Of a stretch of 64,000 nt of DNA, positions 15,208-33,865 are shown piece after piece; position 1 is the stretch's first letter; the number at the start of each line of letters is the position of its first letter. The notes below the pieces were generated by a model. The model saw only the letters and a list, made by a program, of their open reading frames with translations, had not been told where the DNA came from and searched no databases. Position numbers and translations under genes: made by a program. This DNA comes from Nannobrachium achirus (taxonomy: Eukaryota; Chordata; Actinopteri; Myctophiformes; Myctophidae): positions 61,596,894 through 61,660,893 of the forward strand of contig OY997639.1 of assembly GCA_963921795.1 (NCBI GenBank), written 5' to 3'.

Positions 15208-17187
15208 TTGGAGAGAGGGGAAAGCTATGTAGATGGCGATGCAGAGAGAACACTTACGAGAGGAAGGGAAGGAGTGCGAGAGAAGAGAGGAAGGGTGAGG
15301 GGAATGGAGAGAGCAGGGAGAAGAAGAGAGGGGCTGGTGGAGCTAAAAATGTAGAGAGGCACAAGTAGAGAGGGAAACAGAGCGAGGAAAGGCAGGTGAC
15401 GAAGAGAAGGAGGGAAGGAGGGAGGAAACGTTGACTCCTCGTACACCTGACCTTGAGAACAAACAGGACTCATAGGCTGAGGAGAGAGAGAGAGAGAGAC
15501 ACACGGAGAGAAGAAGGAGAGCAAAATACAGTAAAACGAGAGTAAAGGGCCGTTTATAGTTCTGTACCTTTGATTTTGTGTACGTTTTGGGTGAGAGTGC
15601 ACATGCGTTAATTATGTCGGAATGCATAGTTCCTGTACGTTATGTGCTGGCCGACCCGTCCTCCGCTCCAATTCTGCTCCCGTTGGAACCGTGCGCCTTT
15701 ATTGCACCACCTCACAGCACACGAGAGCAGACAGCAGAGCTGCAGAACAGAGCGATTCGAAACGCAAGTGAGACGGATTTTGGCTGAATGAACCACACTC
15801 AGTAGCCCCCATCTCTCGAATCTGATGATTAATCAATAACCAACAGGATTTAATATTTTCCGTCTTATTAAAAGGACAATGTCTACATAAAAAAGGAAAC
15901 TATGATGGGGTCTTTATCAACATAATAGGCTAGAGCTCACTGCCGTTTCACTTTACCATGGGCTCTTGATGAGAACGCCGTTCACGGCACGCCACATAGC
16001 TTTCCCTGTTTGTACCATAGAGGTATGGTTGATATTTACAGACGTTTAAGAACGATATCTTTGCACTCTTTTTGCAGAGGAAATTTTATTTTTCTCACTA
16101 CTGCCCCCACGGTTGACAAAAGTTCACCACGGGTAGCTCATGCGTACATATGTTTTAATTGGTTAATGTGTCAGGTTGAGTGTTGTCCACTAGCCTACGG
16201 ACAGGGAGAAAAAACGTACAACAAACGGACCAAACGGAAGAAATCTCTCTCCCCCTACGTTTCTAGTGTAGACCTGCGGTCCTTATGTATTACTATGCAT
16301 GGTATTTATTAAGAGAGCAAAAGTACCGAGTCTGAGAAAGTTCCAAACAGCGAGGCAGAAAGAGAGAGCGAGGAGGAGGAGGAGGTGGATGCAAAACAGG
16401 GGAGCCAACACAAGAAGAATGTGAGAGAGAGAGAGAATGGGAGTCCGAAATCTAAATACTAATTTAGTTGTATGGAGCCATTCGGAGCCGGCCGTGGCTT
16501 ATAGAGTGAACATACGCTTATCAGGCCCTGACCGCCTGCCTGCTTGACTGCGTGTCTGCTAATAGCATTCATGTCCTCTGCCTGATCCCAGTTATAGTGA
16601 GGGAAACAGCTCTGTGAGGGAGGCGGGGGGTTCGAGGAGCGAGGCCTGTCACCTGGAATATCTAATGGCCTTCAGAGCTCGCCCGTTCCATCACACCCAG
16701 TGGCCATGTGCTCTGTCAGCTAGCCTCCAATCAGCAGCATGATCGCCTTGAGGACGCTAGAATGGACACTATTGCAGATGCGAGAAAGGGAAGAATGAGG
16801 TGTGAGTATCAGTGGGCTTTTATGTTGTGTGTTCGTGTGTGTATGTGTGCACGCGCGCTTGCTTATGTGTGTATGTGCATGCCCCCCCCGGCATACAGTG
16901 ATAAACAATACAGGCTTTTCCATTCTTTTGCCAGGTCTGTGCAAAATGTCTTCATATTTATTTGTTCTATTCTATTGTTTTTGTTTTTGCAGGGCCTACT
17001 CCTCTCTCTCCCTCTCTCTCCAAGAGTAATGGCTTTGATATAAGCAGAAGGGCATGTTGGGGCAGGAACATCACTATTCTGTCATAATGAAGCATCTCAG
17101 GTCCATGTCTCGCGGTTCTCTGAATAGTTTTCATCATGCATCATCTTTTTTATTTTTTAGCTAGTTAGCCAACAAGCACCAGTTCCT
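15208..17187. other. Gene-free intron stretch
   Basis: Purine-rich low complexity to about 15500; possible degenerate DNA-transposon sequence about 15545-16280; unique-looking sequence after. Nothing coding could be supported. Confidence 0.6.
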
Positions 17188-17494
17188 TCAAATGAGTAGT
17201 TCACCCCCAAAATGACTTTTTTTTCTAATACTGTATTACTAACCCCATGGAGACTTGAGTTCAACAACATTTTTTAGTTTTTTGTTGCATTCCTAAGCCA
17301 ATGATTTGAGGAGACTCTTTGTAGGCCCATTGATTCTGGATGGAGACCCAAATGCATTTGGGTCTCCATCCGGAATCAATGGGGGTACATTTATTACAAT
17401 CAAATGATTGGCTTAGGAATGTGACAAAAACTAGTCTCCATGGGGTGAGTAATCGATAGAAAAAAGTCATTTTGGGGGTGAACTACTCCTTTGA
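17188..17494. mobile_element. Foldback MITE with TAGTTCACCCCCAAAATGAC arms
   Basis: The ends are long inverted repeats (GAGTAGTTCACCC... / ...GGGTGAACTACTC), and the centre is a second hairpin around GGAGACCCAAATGCATTTGG. It resembles TAGTTCACCC-type foldback MITEs common in fish. A partial relative lies at about 54690-54745. Confidence 0.75.
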
Positions 17495-18385
17495 CGCGTT
17501 GTTGTTTCCCAGGGCAACGGTTACAAACAGGAAGTTCAACAAGGTTGGAACGTTTAGGACAGCAGTGTTATTGTTTACAGAATGAAACAGACTGTACTTC
17601 CAACCTTGTTCAATCCCAGCCATTGTTCAGGACATAATGAGAGCTAGCTAGCTTCCCTGTTGAACAACCCAACTCCCAACAGTTTAGGGTGACCCAGATG
17701 TCCTGGTTTGACCGGGACAGTCCCAGTTTGAACATTGGATGTCCACTCACTGTCCTGAGAAATATCTGAAATACACAAATGTCTTCCTGTCTGGATTGCA
17801 ATTAAAGGGTCTATTGGTCGTTTTATGTTTCCAGAACTTAAAAAATACATTTCTTATGTCTCATGTTCCCATTTGCATTAATCTAAATTACAAATCAGAA
17901 CACAAACAACAGGCAAACACGTGGGGATTAAACACGTATTGATCTGAAGGAGTGTCAATCAATAAAGCATAGCAACGGCTACTGGATGAGTGGTGTCAGT
18001 CTACAATGCTGTGACAGGACCGCTATTAAAATCGATTGTTGCTTAGAACACAAGTTTGTCATTTATTGCAACCAGACCCTTGCTATGGTATGTGAAGTAA
18101 GAATGCCAGTCAGTGTCAGTTTGAGATTTTGAATATCTAGTCACATACATGATTCTTTTTTTATGATTTATTGATTTGCCTAGTATCTATCTACGGTATG
18201 AAAGTTGCAGTCAAACCCAGACAGATCTTCTATGGTGCTGCTGCTACATTGTAGGTTAATCGCTGTTATCAGCTGCATTTTGGAACAGAGCTGACGTTAT
18301 GCTGCCTTCTGCTGCTGTTGCTACCCGACACTGTTGCAGCACTAGTTCTTTTTGACCTTCACATACTCTCACATGTACACGTTCT

Positions 18386-18593
18386 TTTTTTTTTTCTTTT
18401 TTTTTTTAAAGATTTGTTTTTGGGCTTTTATGCCTTTATTTTGACAGGATAGTAGACTGACAGGAAATGGGGAGAGAGATGGGGAATGACATGTGGCAAC
18501 GGTAGTCCGGATCGGGAATCGAACCGGCGACGCCAGCAGGCATCATAGCCTAGTATATGGTACGCGCCTTGACCACCAGGCCAGCGGGCGCCC
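18386..18593 (-). mobile_element. tRNA-derived SINE with exact 14-bp target duplication
   Basis: On the minus strand the element begins with a GC-rich tRNA-like head containing an A box (TGGCCTGGTGGTCAAGG, 18584-18568) and B box (GGTTCGATTCC, 18525-18515). It ends in an A-rich tail (T-rich on +, 18386-18411). Both sides carry the identical CATGTACACGTTCT (18372-18385 and 18594-18607), indicating a fairly recent LINE-mediated insertion. Confidence 0.9.
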
Positions 18594-19388
18594 CATGTAC
18601 ACGTTCTCACACAAGTATACATGGACACATAACATTCACAGAAACCGTGTGAATGCACAAACATTGCAAACACATGCAACAAAGACAACACCTACACGGA
18701 ATAAATGAGCACATGACTGCATGTGCCATTGAGCACACACAATGCCCCCCTTCAAACTGTGAATGCATTCTCACTGACCTGTCCTTGGCTTGCACACAGC
18801 CAATATCATAGTTATGTCTCACAATTTCTCCCTCGTACATACATGAACTACAAGCATGCACAGGTGCGCATAGTGAACTCACATTCACCAACATTACATC
18901 GCCAATCCACACACACACACATTTTAGGCCTTCCCCGCTGCCGCATGTGCGGGGGTAGTTGGTATGCAGGGAGCCAGGTCGGGAACGCAGCCTCTGACAG
19001 GCAAGGCACTTTGACACGCCGAGAATAAAACCAAGAAATGAAGACTTGAAGCGTGTGGGGCCTAGTATTTTTCATTGACCTTTTCACTCTGGCTCTCTTT
19101 CGCTCTCTCTGTCAAGGGGGCAATCAATAACCACATATTGGGAAAAAAGGCTCAATTTTAGACACAGATATGCTACGATGATCCTTCTCCAATGACAGCT
19201 CCACTACAGCCTTTTACTTTTAACGTGAGCCTTCCGCATGCTGCGGGGGTGAAGGGTTGACATTTGCCCCCAGACTAGAAAAAGAAGAATCTAATCATGT
19301 GGATCTCGAAATCCACATGGGAAATACATGATTTCAAGTGGATCTTGGACTTCATGTCGGCAGCCTGTGGCGTCAGTCAGCTATGATG

Positions 19389-19503
19389 CATCTATATCTA
19401 CTGTAAGTGTTGTATCTATATCTACTGTAAGTGTTGTATCTATATCTACTTTAAGTGTTTTATCTCTACTGTAAGTGTTGTATCTATATCTACTGTATGT
19501 GTG
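19389..19503. repeat. Minisatellite, about 24-bp unit, ~5 copies
   Basis: The repeated unit contains TATCTATATCTACTGTAAGTG. One unit is shortened and a few bases vary. Confidence 0.9.
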
Positions 19504-20046
19504 ACTTTAAATCTGGGCAAGGTTTAAGCCTGATTAGAACGCCACTAACATTATAAAATTAAATAATTTGCGAAATATAAAACAACGTGGAAAAAATGCA
19601 TAGGGGTAGGGGTACTAAGCTGGTCTACTGGCTGTGTGCACAAGAAAATGTGGCGCTCATCTGTCGAGCGCTTTTTGGTCTCCGGACAACAGACACACAC
19701 ACAGACAAGATACAGACAGACACACAGACAGACCATATTATAGGCTGTAAAAAGAGAAATAACAGTGCATCTGCATAGTAAAGCAACCAAGGTCATGTTG
19801 GAAAGGGGGAAAATAAAAGAATCATTAGATGCAGATGAACAAAAGAAAGAAGAGGAGAGATGTTACAGTGTGGTTGCAATAGGGTGAGGCAGTTGGGGGG
19901 GGGGCTAACCTCTGTGATGCAATAGTAAAGACGGAAACGGGGGGGGGGGGGGTTGAGAAGTTAGATTTCACTGTGTTTCGTGATGAAATACTGGAAAAGA
20001 TTAAGCTGAAGAAATGAGGAACAGTGGGGTGGATGGGCTGCTTGGC

Positions 20047-20478
20047 TAGTGGTTCTCCAACTTGGGGTCCCCAAATTATTTTGTGGGGTCCCCAGATGAT
20101 TAGCTTAATGTAAAAAAAGAAAAGAAAAGGCTCACTCAACGGTAAACAAACCAACATTAGTGTAGGGTATCTGCACATTTATAAAGTGACAATTTAAGGA
20201 TTTTCAAGACCGTTTTAATACCAAACTGGCCAAAGTGTCAAATATTAAAGTAAGCAAGAGGCGAACATTGTGAAAATAGCAGATCTACATGCTCACAATG
20301 CCGTGTGAGGCGTTGTGAGCATGTAGATCTGCTATTTTCACAATAGCCTATTCATCTGCGGAACCCGAGTCACATTAAATGTAAGACCTACAATTCCAAG
20401 TGCTTGTCAGGGTGGGGGTCCCCAGTTCATATATGTTAATTTTGGGGGTCATAGCCTAAAAAGGTTTGAGAACCCCTG
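20047..20478. mobile_element. hAT (Charlie-like) MITE carrying the hairpin module
   Basis: Termini AGTGGTTCTCCAAC and GGTTTGAGAACCCCTG, with subterminal GGGGTCCCC blocks. Same family as 63472-63754, sharing GTAAACAAACCAAC, ATCTGCACATTT and AAAGTGACAATTTAA. It differs by roughly 150 extra bases that include a 78-bp near-perfect palindrome (20267-20344). No convincing target duplication. Confidence 0.8.
20267..20344. repeat. Palindromic hairpin module, best copy (35/36 bp stem)
   Basis: Left arm 20267-20302 and right arm 20309-20344 differ at one position, with a 6-base loop. The arm includes AAAATAGCAGATCTACATG. Confidence 0.95.
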
Positions 20479-22247
<1,769 letters not shown>

Positions 22248-22924
22248 GCTGTGTGCTCTCTGCTGGGTGAATAATTCATCCCCTGGTGAGAACGACAGCA
22301 CGACTCCACTCCTCCCCTCTCTCATCCCTTCATTATTGATAAACACCAACATCTACACTGCACCTGACCCAGAATGAGGAAGAGAAGTCAGGACAGAAAC
22401 GGAGGGATAGAGAAGGGGAAACAGAGAGAGATTGACAGAAAGAAAGAGGAGGGAGACGGAGAGAGAGAAAGCTGGAAAGACAAAAGTGTGACAGAGAGGC
22501 AATGAAAATGATAAGATCTCGCTGCTTTAGACAGACAGAAAGGGAGAGAGAGATATAGTATATAGAGAGAAACAGCTGAATGATTGCCAAAGTAGTGTAT
22601 ATTCTTGTAAATGCTTGAGAATTATGCATTGTGTTTTTGTATTAATGTCCTGGCAACATAAGATGGATGTAAATAAATAAAATGAAAAAAGAGGAATAAG
22701 AATGATCCTATGTGTAAATACAACGTATTACCATTGCCTGCATTAAAAGAGCGAATCAGGGAGAGATAATCAGATACAAAGATAGCAAAACAGAGAGAGC
22801 GAGAGAGAGAAAGAAGAAAAATAGAGAGCTGTCAGCCTTGGAAATGCAACATTTAGAAAAACAGACACAATGTGTTTTCCAGCTGCAGTGCTCTGCAGAG
22901 GAGGTGTGCTACTATGTTGTACAG

Positions 22925-23324
22925 CAGGGGTCTTCAACGTTTTCAGGCCAAGGACCCCTTAGCTAAGAGGGTGATGAAGCAGCACTATATATTGTACAAA
23001 CGTGTGATGGAGATTCTCATCGATTTCAATCATTTCATAGATAGATTCATAGACTTGTTTGACACTTAACCACTTAAAATCATAATCATCGATACATACA
23101 CTTGACCTTTCACTCTGTACTTGGTCTGCTCTTTTTTACATCTACACCAAAGCTATTTGCCAAAAATAGCCGATCTATAGCTTGTCTGCTATTTTTGGCT
23201 GAAGTTCTCCTCAGAGTATAGGGATGCGAGGGTTCAATTTTTCATTTAAAATAATTATCCTATCACACAAGGATTTGGTGGCCCCCCTGCAGTAACTCTG
23301 AGGACCCCCTGTTGAAGATCCATG
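22925..23324. mobile_element. hAT-like MITE with 8-bp target duplication
   Basis: Termini CAGGGGTCTTCAAC and GTTGAAGATCCATG; flanks TTGTACAG / TTGTACTG (7 of 8). Internal GGACCCC blocks near both ends. It contains a shortened palindromic module (23157-23202). Non-autonomous. Confidence 0.85.
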
Positions 23325-23332
23325 TTGTACTG

Positions 23333-27187
<3,855 letters not shown>

Positions 27188-27899
27188 CTCACTATCAGAG
27201 CTCTCCTACACAAGAGGGCAAAGGAAAGGTGATACCACAGGGAGGGGATCGAAACAGGGAGAACAGGTGGAGAGACTGAGGAAAAAAGAAAGGGGAGGGA
27301 CTTGTGGCTTCAAACAAACAGAGGATTTATTACAACCAGGAGATACAAGCCATTCCTTGCTCTCCCTCTCCCTATTGAATGGAGAAGATTGACTTGATTG
27401 TTCTCGCAGTAACAGTCGACAATCGACATCTAGCCTTGGGAAACAACCATGGCGTTTCGAAGCTGAGGGGCGAAAAGGAGGAGGGGGACGCAAGGACAAA
27501 TGAAGAACCGACAAGACAGATAGACTGATAGATACCTTAAGGGGAAGGACGAGGTTTATAATAATAACCCGATCCCTTCCCCTCGAGCCAATTCCAAGAG
27601 ACGGAACCAGACAATGATAAGAGATGGCCGTCTGGCTGTATGGCGACAGATACTGTAAGGTGATACTCACACAACGTCTATGAGAGAGTCGGGGGGGCCT
27701 ATCGCTGCTCTGCAAACAGCAGTAACTACTATTTGTGCATTTTAGAAAAGGTCACAGGTCGTGTCTAGGGATTAGATTTCTTGCCAGCGGAAGAGCATAC
27801 CCGTAATTGCTACCAAAAATATCCTGTGCGCCACTCTTTAGTCACCGTGTCCTGCAAGGTCCCGGAGGGACTACATGACAAGTCCCCATGCCTCTCGTC

Positions 27900-28020
27900 A
27901 CTGGCCCAGTAGTCATTGTTTAACCAATTAAACCATATATACTTCGTTGACCGGGGTCCCCCAGGGGTCTATTCTTGGCCCCCTCCTTTCTTTGCTCTTC
28001 TACAATTCTATACATCTATA
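27900..28020 (+). pseudogene. LINE reverse-transcriptase remnant (GVPQGSILGP motif)
   Basis: Frame at 27953-28015 (+) reads G-V-P-Q-G-S-I-L-G-P-L-L, a conserved reverse-transcriptase motif of non-LTR retrotransposons. Only a few dozen codons survive. A half copy of the palindromic module follows at 28030-28068. The clade cannot be settled from this little sequence. Confidence 0.8.
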
Positions 28021-28288
28021 AATAGCTGATTTACGCGCTGTGAGCTTGTAGATCTGCTATTTTTTGCCAAATGTTTTCCTATAATGACATGCCCGTGAAT
28101 ATGGATGCTAGGGTTTGTGTGGTTACGGTTGGGCTCTCAGCTGACAGCAGAGAAAATGTTCAAGTGAAATTGCTGTTCTCTCGCAGTTCAAGACAAGGTA
28201 CACTTCCTACTTATCAGCCAGAGGGAAGTACAGAAATGCACATACGGCCATGAATACAAATACTTGGACAAAGAGACAGACAAGCAAG

Positions 28289-28322
<34 letters not shown>

Positions 28323-28753
28323 TGTAGTGTGTAGACACATACACGTAGTCAGACAAACATCAATCTGGCTAGACATCGTCAAAGAAAAGGTCGGTCCTTT
28401 TCACTTGAAGAGCACAGAAGTCTGTCCTCGAGAGACTAGACAAAAGTAGAGAGATACACACCCACTGAAAGACAGACAAGTACAGTAGATAGACAGTCAA
28501 ACACATCGAAAGACAGGGTCCTTCAGACACATACATGCGTGCGCACACACACACACACACAAGCCATTTCCCCTCCACCCTGTCATTACATTCGGGAGGA
28601 GCCTGCTTTGTTTACCGTCTACCCCGTTAAGATGGAGTGATAGATGGGCAGAGAGCTGCAGTGAGGGATGGATAGAGAGATGGATGAACATGGGGTCTGA
28701 ATAGACAGAGAGATGGCTTTGCCATGCTCCACCGGCCAGCCTCAAGGACACAA

Positions 28754-28820
<67 letters not shown>
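28754..28820. repeat. (CAGA)n microsatellite
   Basis: Pure tetranucleotide run of about 16 units. Confidence 0.97.
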
Positions 28821-29647
<827 letters not shown>

Positions 29648-30823
29648 TATGCATGACATTCTGTGTGCGCACATTTGTGTGACCGTGACGTGTGTTGCAT
29701 ATTTGAAAGTTCACATATGGGCTTTTCATGTGTGTGTACCTGTGTGTACGTGCACGAGTGTGTGTGTGTGTGTATGTGTGTGTGTCTCTGCCCAGGCAGG
29801 CAGCCTTTCTAACAGAGGAGAGCGAATGAGCGCCCGCAGATCAAACGCTAGCCGGCTAATCAGAGACGCCAGCTAATTAGCACACTCCTCAAAGGGAAGC
29901 AAGGAAATGAGTGATGATTCTTCCTCATGAATTTTCAGATGACGCTCTGTGTGTGTGTGTGTGTGTGTGTGCGCGCACGGGTGCGTGCGTGCGTGCGGGG
30001 TCAGAAATATTCTGAAGGATATTCAGAAAGAGGGAGCCTAAAGCGCAACGACAGCCCACGGTGACGTGGCCTTGTTACAATCTTATCATCAGGAGAGTGC
30101 ACGCGGGGGCGAAAGGACGTGAGATAGCTCCCTTATCGCACTCGTGCACATGAGACAGCATCTGTCTATCACACAATCACCCTCACGAAACACACACACA
30201 TTGCAATGCAATGCAATAGTCTTTATAAGGGCATCTTCAAATTAGACGATGCGTTACGTTTCCCATTATGGGATTTCAGAAGGGATTAAAATCCCGAGCG
30301 GTGAGATTCCGGAAAAGCTCACAACAAGCAGAGAGCTCTCTAATCATCAATGGTTTTCCCAGGCGGGTCGGTGAAGATTAACAACCGGATCTGCCATGCT
30401 GATCCAAGATTTCCACAAGATCAAGAGGAAGATGCGAGTGAGCGAGAAAGATAACGTGTGCACGTGCCTGTGTGTGTGTGTGTGTATGTTGTCCATACGT
30501 TTTGGAGAGCAGCGCTGCTTTATTCATCCTGTTGGCATGCGGTGTGGTGTGTGTGACAACACAGTAATTTATGACCCAGCATCGTGTCAATCTGTGTTGT
30601 TATGCGTTATGAACATGATATCCTCAGCCGCTTTGGAGGAGGTGTGTGGACAGGGCCGCTAAATCAAACTCCTTTTAACTTTGTAGCGCTGCCGCGTTCT
30701 GGCGCTCTATGTGTGGTTTATGTGTGTGTAACGTATAGCCCCTTGTAGAACTGCTATTTTTGAAAGATGTTGCAAATATTTTTACCTGATTCTATAAATG
30801 TCTTCTAAATCCTTCTTCTAAAT

Positions 30824-30960
30824 CAGTGGTACTCAAACCTTTTCATGTCAAGGACCCCCAAAATTGCTTTTATTTGGCCGTGGACCCCCATCTAAAAATA
30901 TGTGTGTTTCCAGGGACCCCCAGAGGCAGAGATTTGAGAAAAATATATATTCAAAGATTT
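30824..30960. mobile_element. hAT terminal fragment
   Basis: CAGTGGTACTCAAACC followed by repeated GGACCCCC blocks, as in the other CAGTGGTT-type elements. The matching right end is lost at the GT tract. Confidence 0.6.
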
Positions 30961-31006
30961 GAAAATATATATATAAAAAAAAAAATCACACCCGTGTGAA
31001 GTGGAG

Positions 31007-31007
<1 letters not shown>

Positions 31008-31100
<93 letters not shown>
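31008..31100. repeat. (GT)n microsatellite
   Basis: Pure run of about 46 units. Confidence 0.98.
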
Positions 31101-31104
<4 letters not shown>

Positions 31105-31750
31105 CATGTGTACCGATTTTTGTGACATTGGAAGAAAATCTGTAGGAAAAGGAGCAAAAAGTGTGTTTTGGAGAAAATTCAAGATGGCGGAAAATCTATC
31201 CTGGCGCAAATGGGCGTGGCCTATATGGGGAGATGCGTCTTGACCCAAGGAATCCAGGGAAAAAAGAATTTAAATTTTCTGATCTACGGTTCAAGAGTTA
31301 CGGGGCAAAACGTAAAGTGGGCTGTTATAGCGCCACCATGAGGCCGAGTGATGTAATTATTTTTCTATTCATTCTTAAAATCATTATGAATCTCCTCTCC
31401 GAGGTTTGAAACTGTAGCTCCTATGGTTTACGAGAGAAAAATACTTGAAAGTGATTTCTTGCATTGTCCCATTATAAGTCAATGGGGACAATTAAGCGTC
31501 GTTTTTTGCCGATTACGTCGGCATGGTAAGGCGGATCGGAACGAAAGGTAATAGAACACCATTCCCGGCCGAGCCGCACATTTTGATGTATATATTGCGC
31601 GAGTGCCGTAAATGGTGCGGCACTAGTTACGCGCCGAAGTCAGGCTACGTCAGGCTACATACACACACACAGACAGACAGACAGACCCACACAGCCACGT
31701 ATAGGGAGCTGCACACAGCTCCAAAAATCTAAAATAGCAGATCTACGATA
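31101..31750. repeat. Unclassified dispersed-repeat-like segment
   Basis: Contains CpG-bearing phrases (GATGGCGG, GCCGATTACGTCGG, TTACGCGCCGAAGTCAGG) and ends in a short (ACAG)n run at about 31670-31687, as some LINE-type repeats do. Followed by a partial hairpin module (31727-31750). No coding frame recognised. Confidence 0.4.
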
Positions 31751-32546
31751 GCTAAAGTATAAAATGATTCCAGGTCTTAATGGGTTAAGGGGACTAAAAG
31801 TCTATAACTCAATGATGGCCAAAGACAAAATAGTTTAATAGGATTTATACAAAAAATAATTGTATCTGTTTGAGTGCTTTTTGTTGCTTTTTGGCAAAAC
31901 AAGGTGCCTGCCTATAACTCTGCAACAGAATATTGTGACTGGACCAATTGAGACCACCCGCGGGTGGATCGTGGCGACACAAAACGCTCGGTTTTGCTGG
32001 CAATAGATGGCATGTAGTACAAGAGTTAACAAGGCATTTGCCCAGATGGACTTATTGATGCCTTTGTGTGTTTTTAAACTTGAACTTTCTTAGCCGTTTA
32101 CAGTTGGAATATCAAAATAATCTGTAGTGGCAGTCTTACAGTATATGCATGTCTGTGAATATGTGGGTAATATGATAGTCTAAAACTGTGTGTTTACTGT
32201 GTGTTCTACAGGATGTGTTTGAGGATGTGGGCAAGATGTGCCGCCGGTGTGGAGAACCTATTCTAGACGTGTGGCTCTGAGTGCTTGCAGGGCAGGCATG
32301 CAGATACCAATACGCTGCTCCTCCTCAAGTCAGACATCTGGAGGCTAAAGCTTTCAACACGATGTGACCTCTGCCTCTCCTACCCTGAACCTCTTTTCAC
32401 AACCCCGCTCTAGCCTTCACAACCCCGCTCTAGCCTCCTCCTCATCATCTTCTCTTTCCATCTCAGAAGAAGAGGGCACCTGCCACTCTGCTCAGCTCGC
32501 CACCAAAAGAAGTAGCAGGGACAAGATAATGGTCAGCAGCTCAGCT

Positions 32547-32622
<76 letters not shown>

Positions 32623-33152
32623 CTGTTAAAAAGGAATGAGAGTATTATATCTTTGCTCTCACGCAGAAATTGTGTATCTCCACATTTCATCTTTTTAGTT
32701 TGAAATGAATGCCCTATTTTATACTTTGACGTATGAAAGTGAAAAGAAAAGCAGAATATCTACAAGGTTTTGGACAAGGTTTCCACCTGACAGTAAGGAT
32801 AATATGGAACCGTGCCTGCTAATGGGTGCTAGCCTAAATAGAAGTCACTTGATCATTCTCTGAAGTGCAGTCCAGCCTAACAACATCCAACTCCCATTCT
32901 GTCCGACTCTGTGTACAGTACTGTACGTCTCTGCATCAAGCTAAACATAGAACAGTACAGTAACTCTTATTCTAGCTCCAATTCCAACTCTGCCTCCCTA
33001 CTAACAGTGTGTTTTGGGAGGCATAAACAAATCAACAAATGCGCATATTATTCACACACAGAAATAATCATGAATGCCTGTCTGCACACAAACATCATGC
33101 ATGCATGAATGTATGCATGTCTGTATGTCTGCACAGACTCACAATCACACAA

Positions 33153-33196
<44 letters not shown>

Positions 33197-33482
33197 CTCA
33201 AGCAAACATATACACCATGTATTATGCAGGGACAAACGCTGCCCCCACCCACTTGCCAATTTGCTCACATTTCACAGCCATATATAACACTTCTTTTCAC
33301 AGTTCCACTTTTTCAATCCTTCCTCGCTTCGCACAAACGCTGCCCAATTACGGTCAAACAGCCCACATGATCGAGCTTCATGCAAGCAGAATGCTCCGTG
33401 GATCCTTCCACATTAGTGACCTAACAGTGCATTTACTGTGCGCTAAGACAAAACAGATTTGCTTTAATACAAAAAACATTAA
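31751..33482. other. Gene-free intron stretch with weak exon-like site
   Basis: Contains a (GA)n run (32548-32617), a (CA)n run (33154-33195) and a + strand acceptor-plus-ORF at 32212-32280 discussed in the findings. No gene is supported. Confidence 0.6.
32548..32617. repeat. (GA)n microsatellite
   Basis: Pure run of 35 units. Confidence 0.98.
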
Positions 33483-33861
33483 AGGACAACTTTGTTTTTT
33501 TACAACAAGGGTTCATATATTAGATAGTCATTAGAGAAAAGATGAGTGTTAAAATGTTTTAATTTACTTCTTTCTATTGTTTTAGTGATTTTTGCATATG
33601 CAAGTGGCTAAATATGTATTTTTAGACACAATAAGCCCATTCCTCAATACCTCAATCTTTCATGGGCAGATGTGACTTATGGGTGCTGGTGTAAATAGTA
33701 ACAAAGGAATTTGTCTAAAAATACATATTTAGCCGATTGTACGCATGCCCCCACCAACAATAGAAAGCAGTAAATGAAAACATTATTAACACTCATCTTT
33801 TATTTTCTCTAATTACAATCTAAAATATGAACCCTTGTTGTAAAAAAAACTAAGTTGTCCT
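33483..33861. mobile_element. Long-armed foldback element flanked by TTAA
   Basis: TTAA at 33479-33482 and 33862-33865 flank termini AGGACAAC / GTTGTCCT. The arms extend inward through ACAACAAGGGTTCATAT and GCTAAATATGTATTTTTAGA with their reverse complements. TTAA flanks are typical of piggyBac-type insertions, but no transposase is present. Confidence 0.85.
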
Positions 33862-33865
33862 TTAA

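Noticed and set aside
28754..28820. Possible CRISPR-like regular repeats
   Set aside because: Plain CAGA microsatellite without spacers; the host is a vertebrate.
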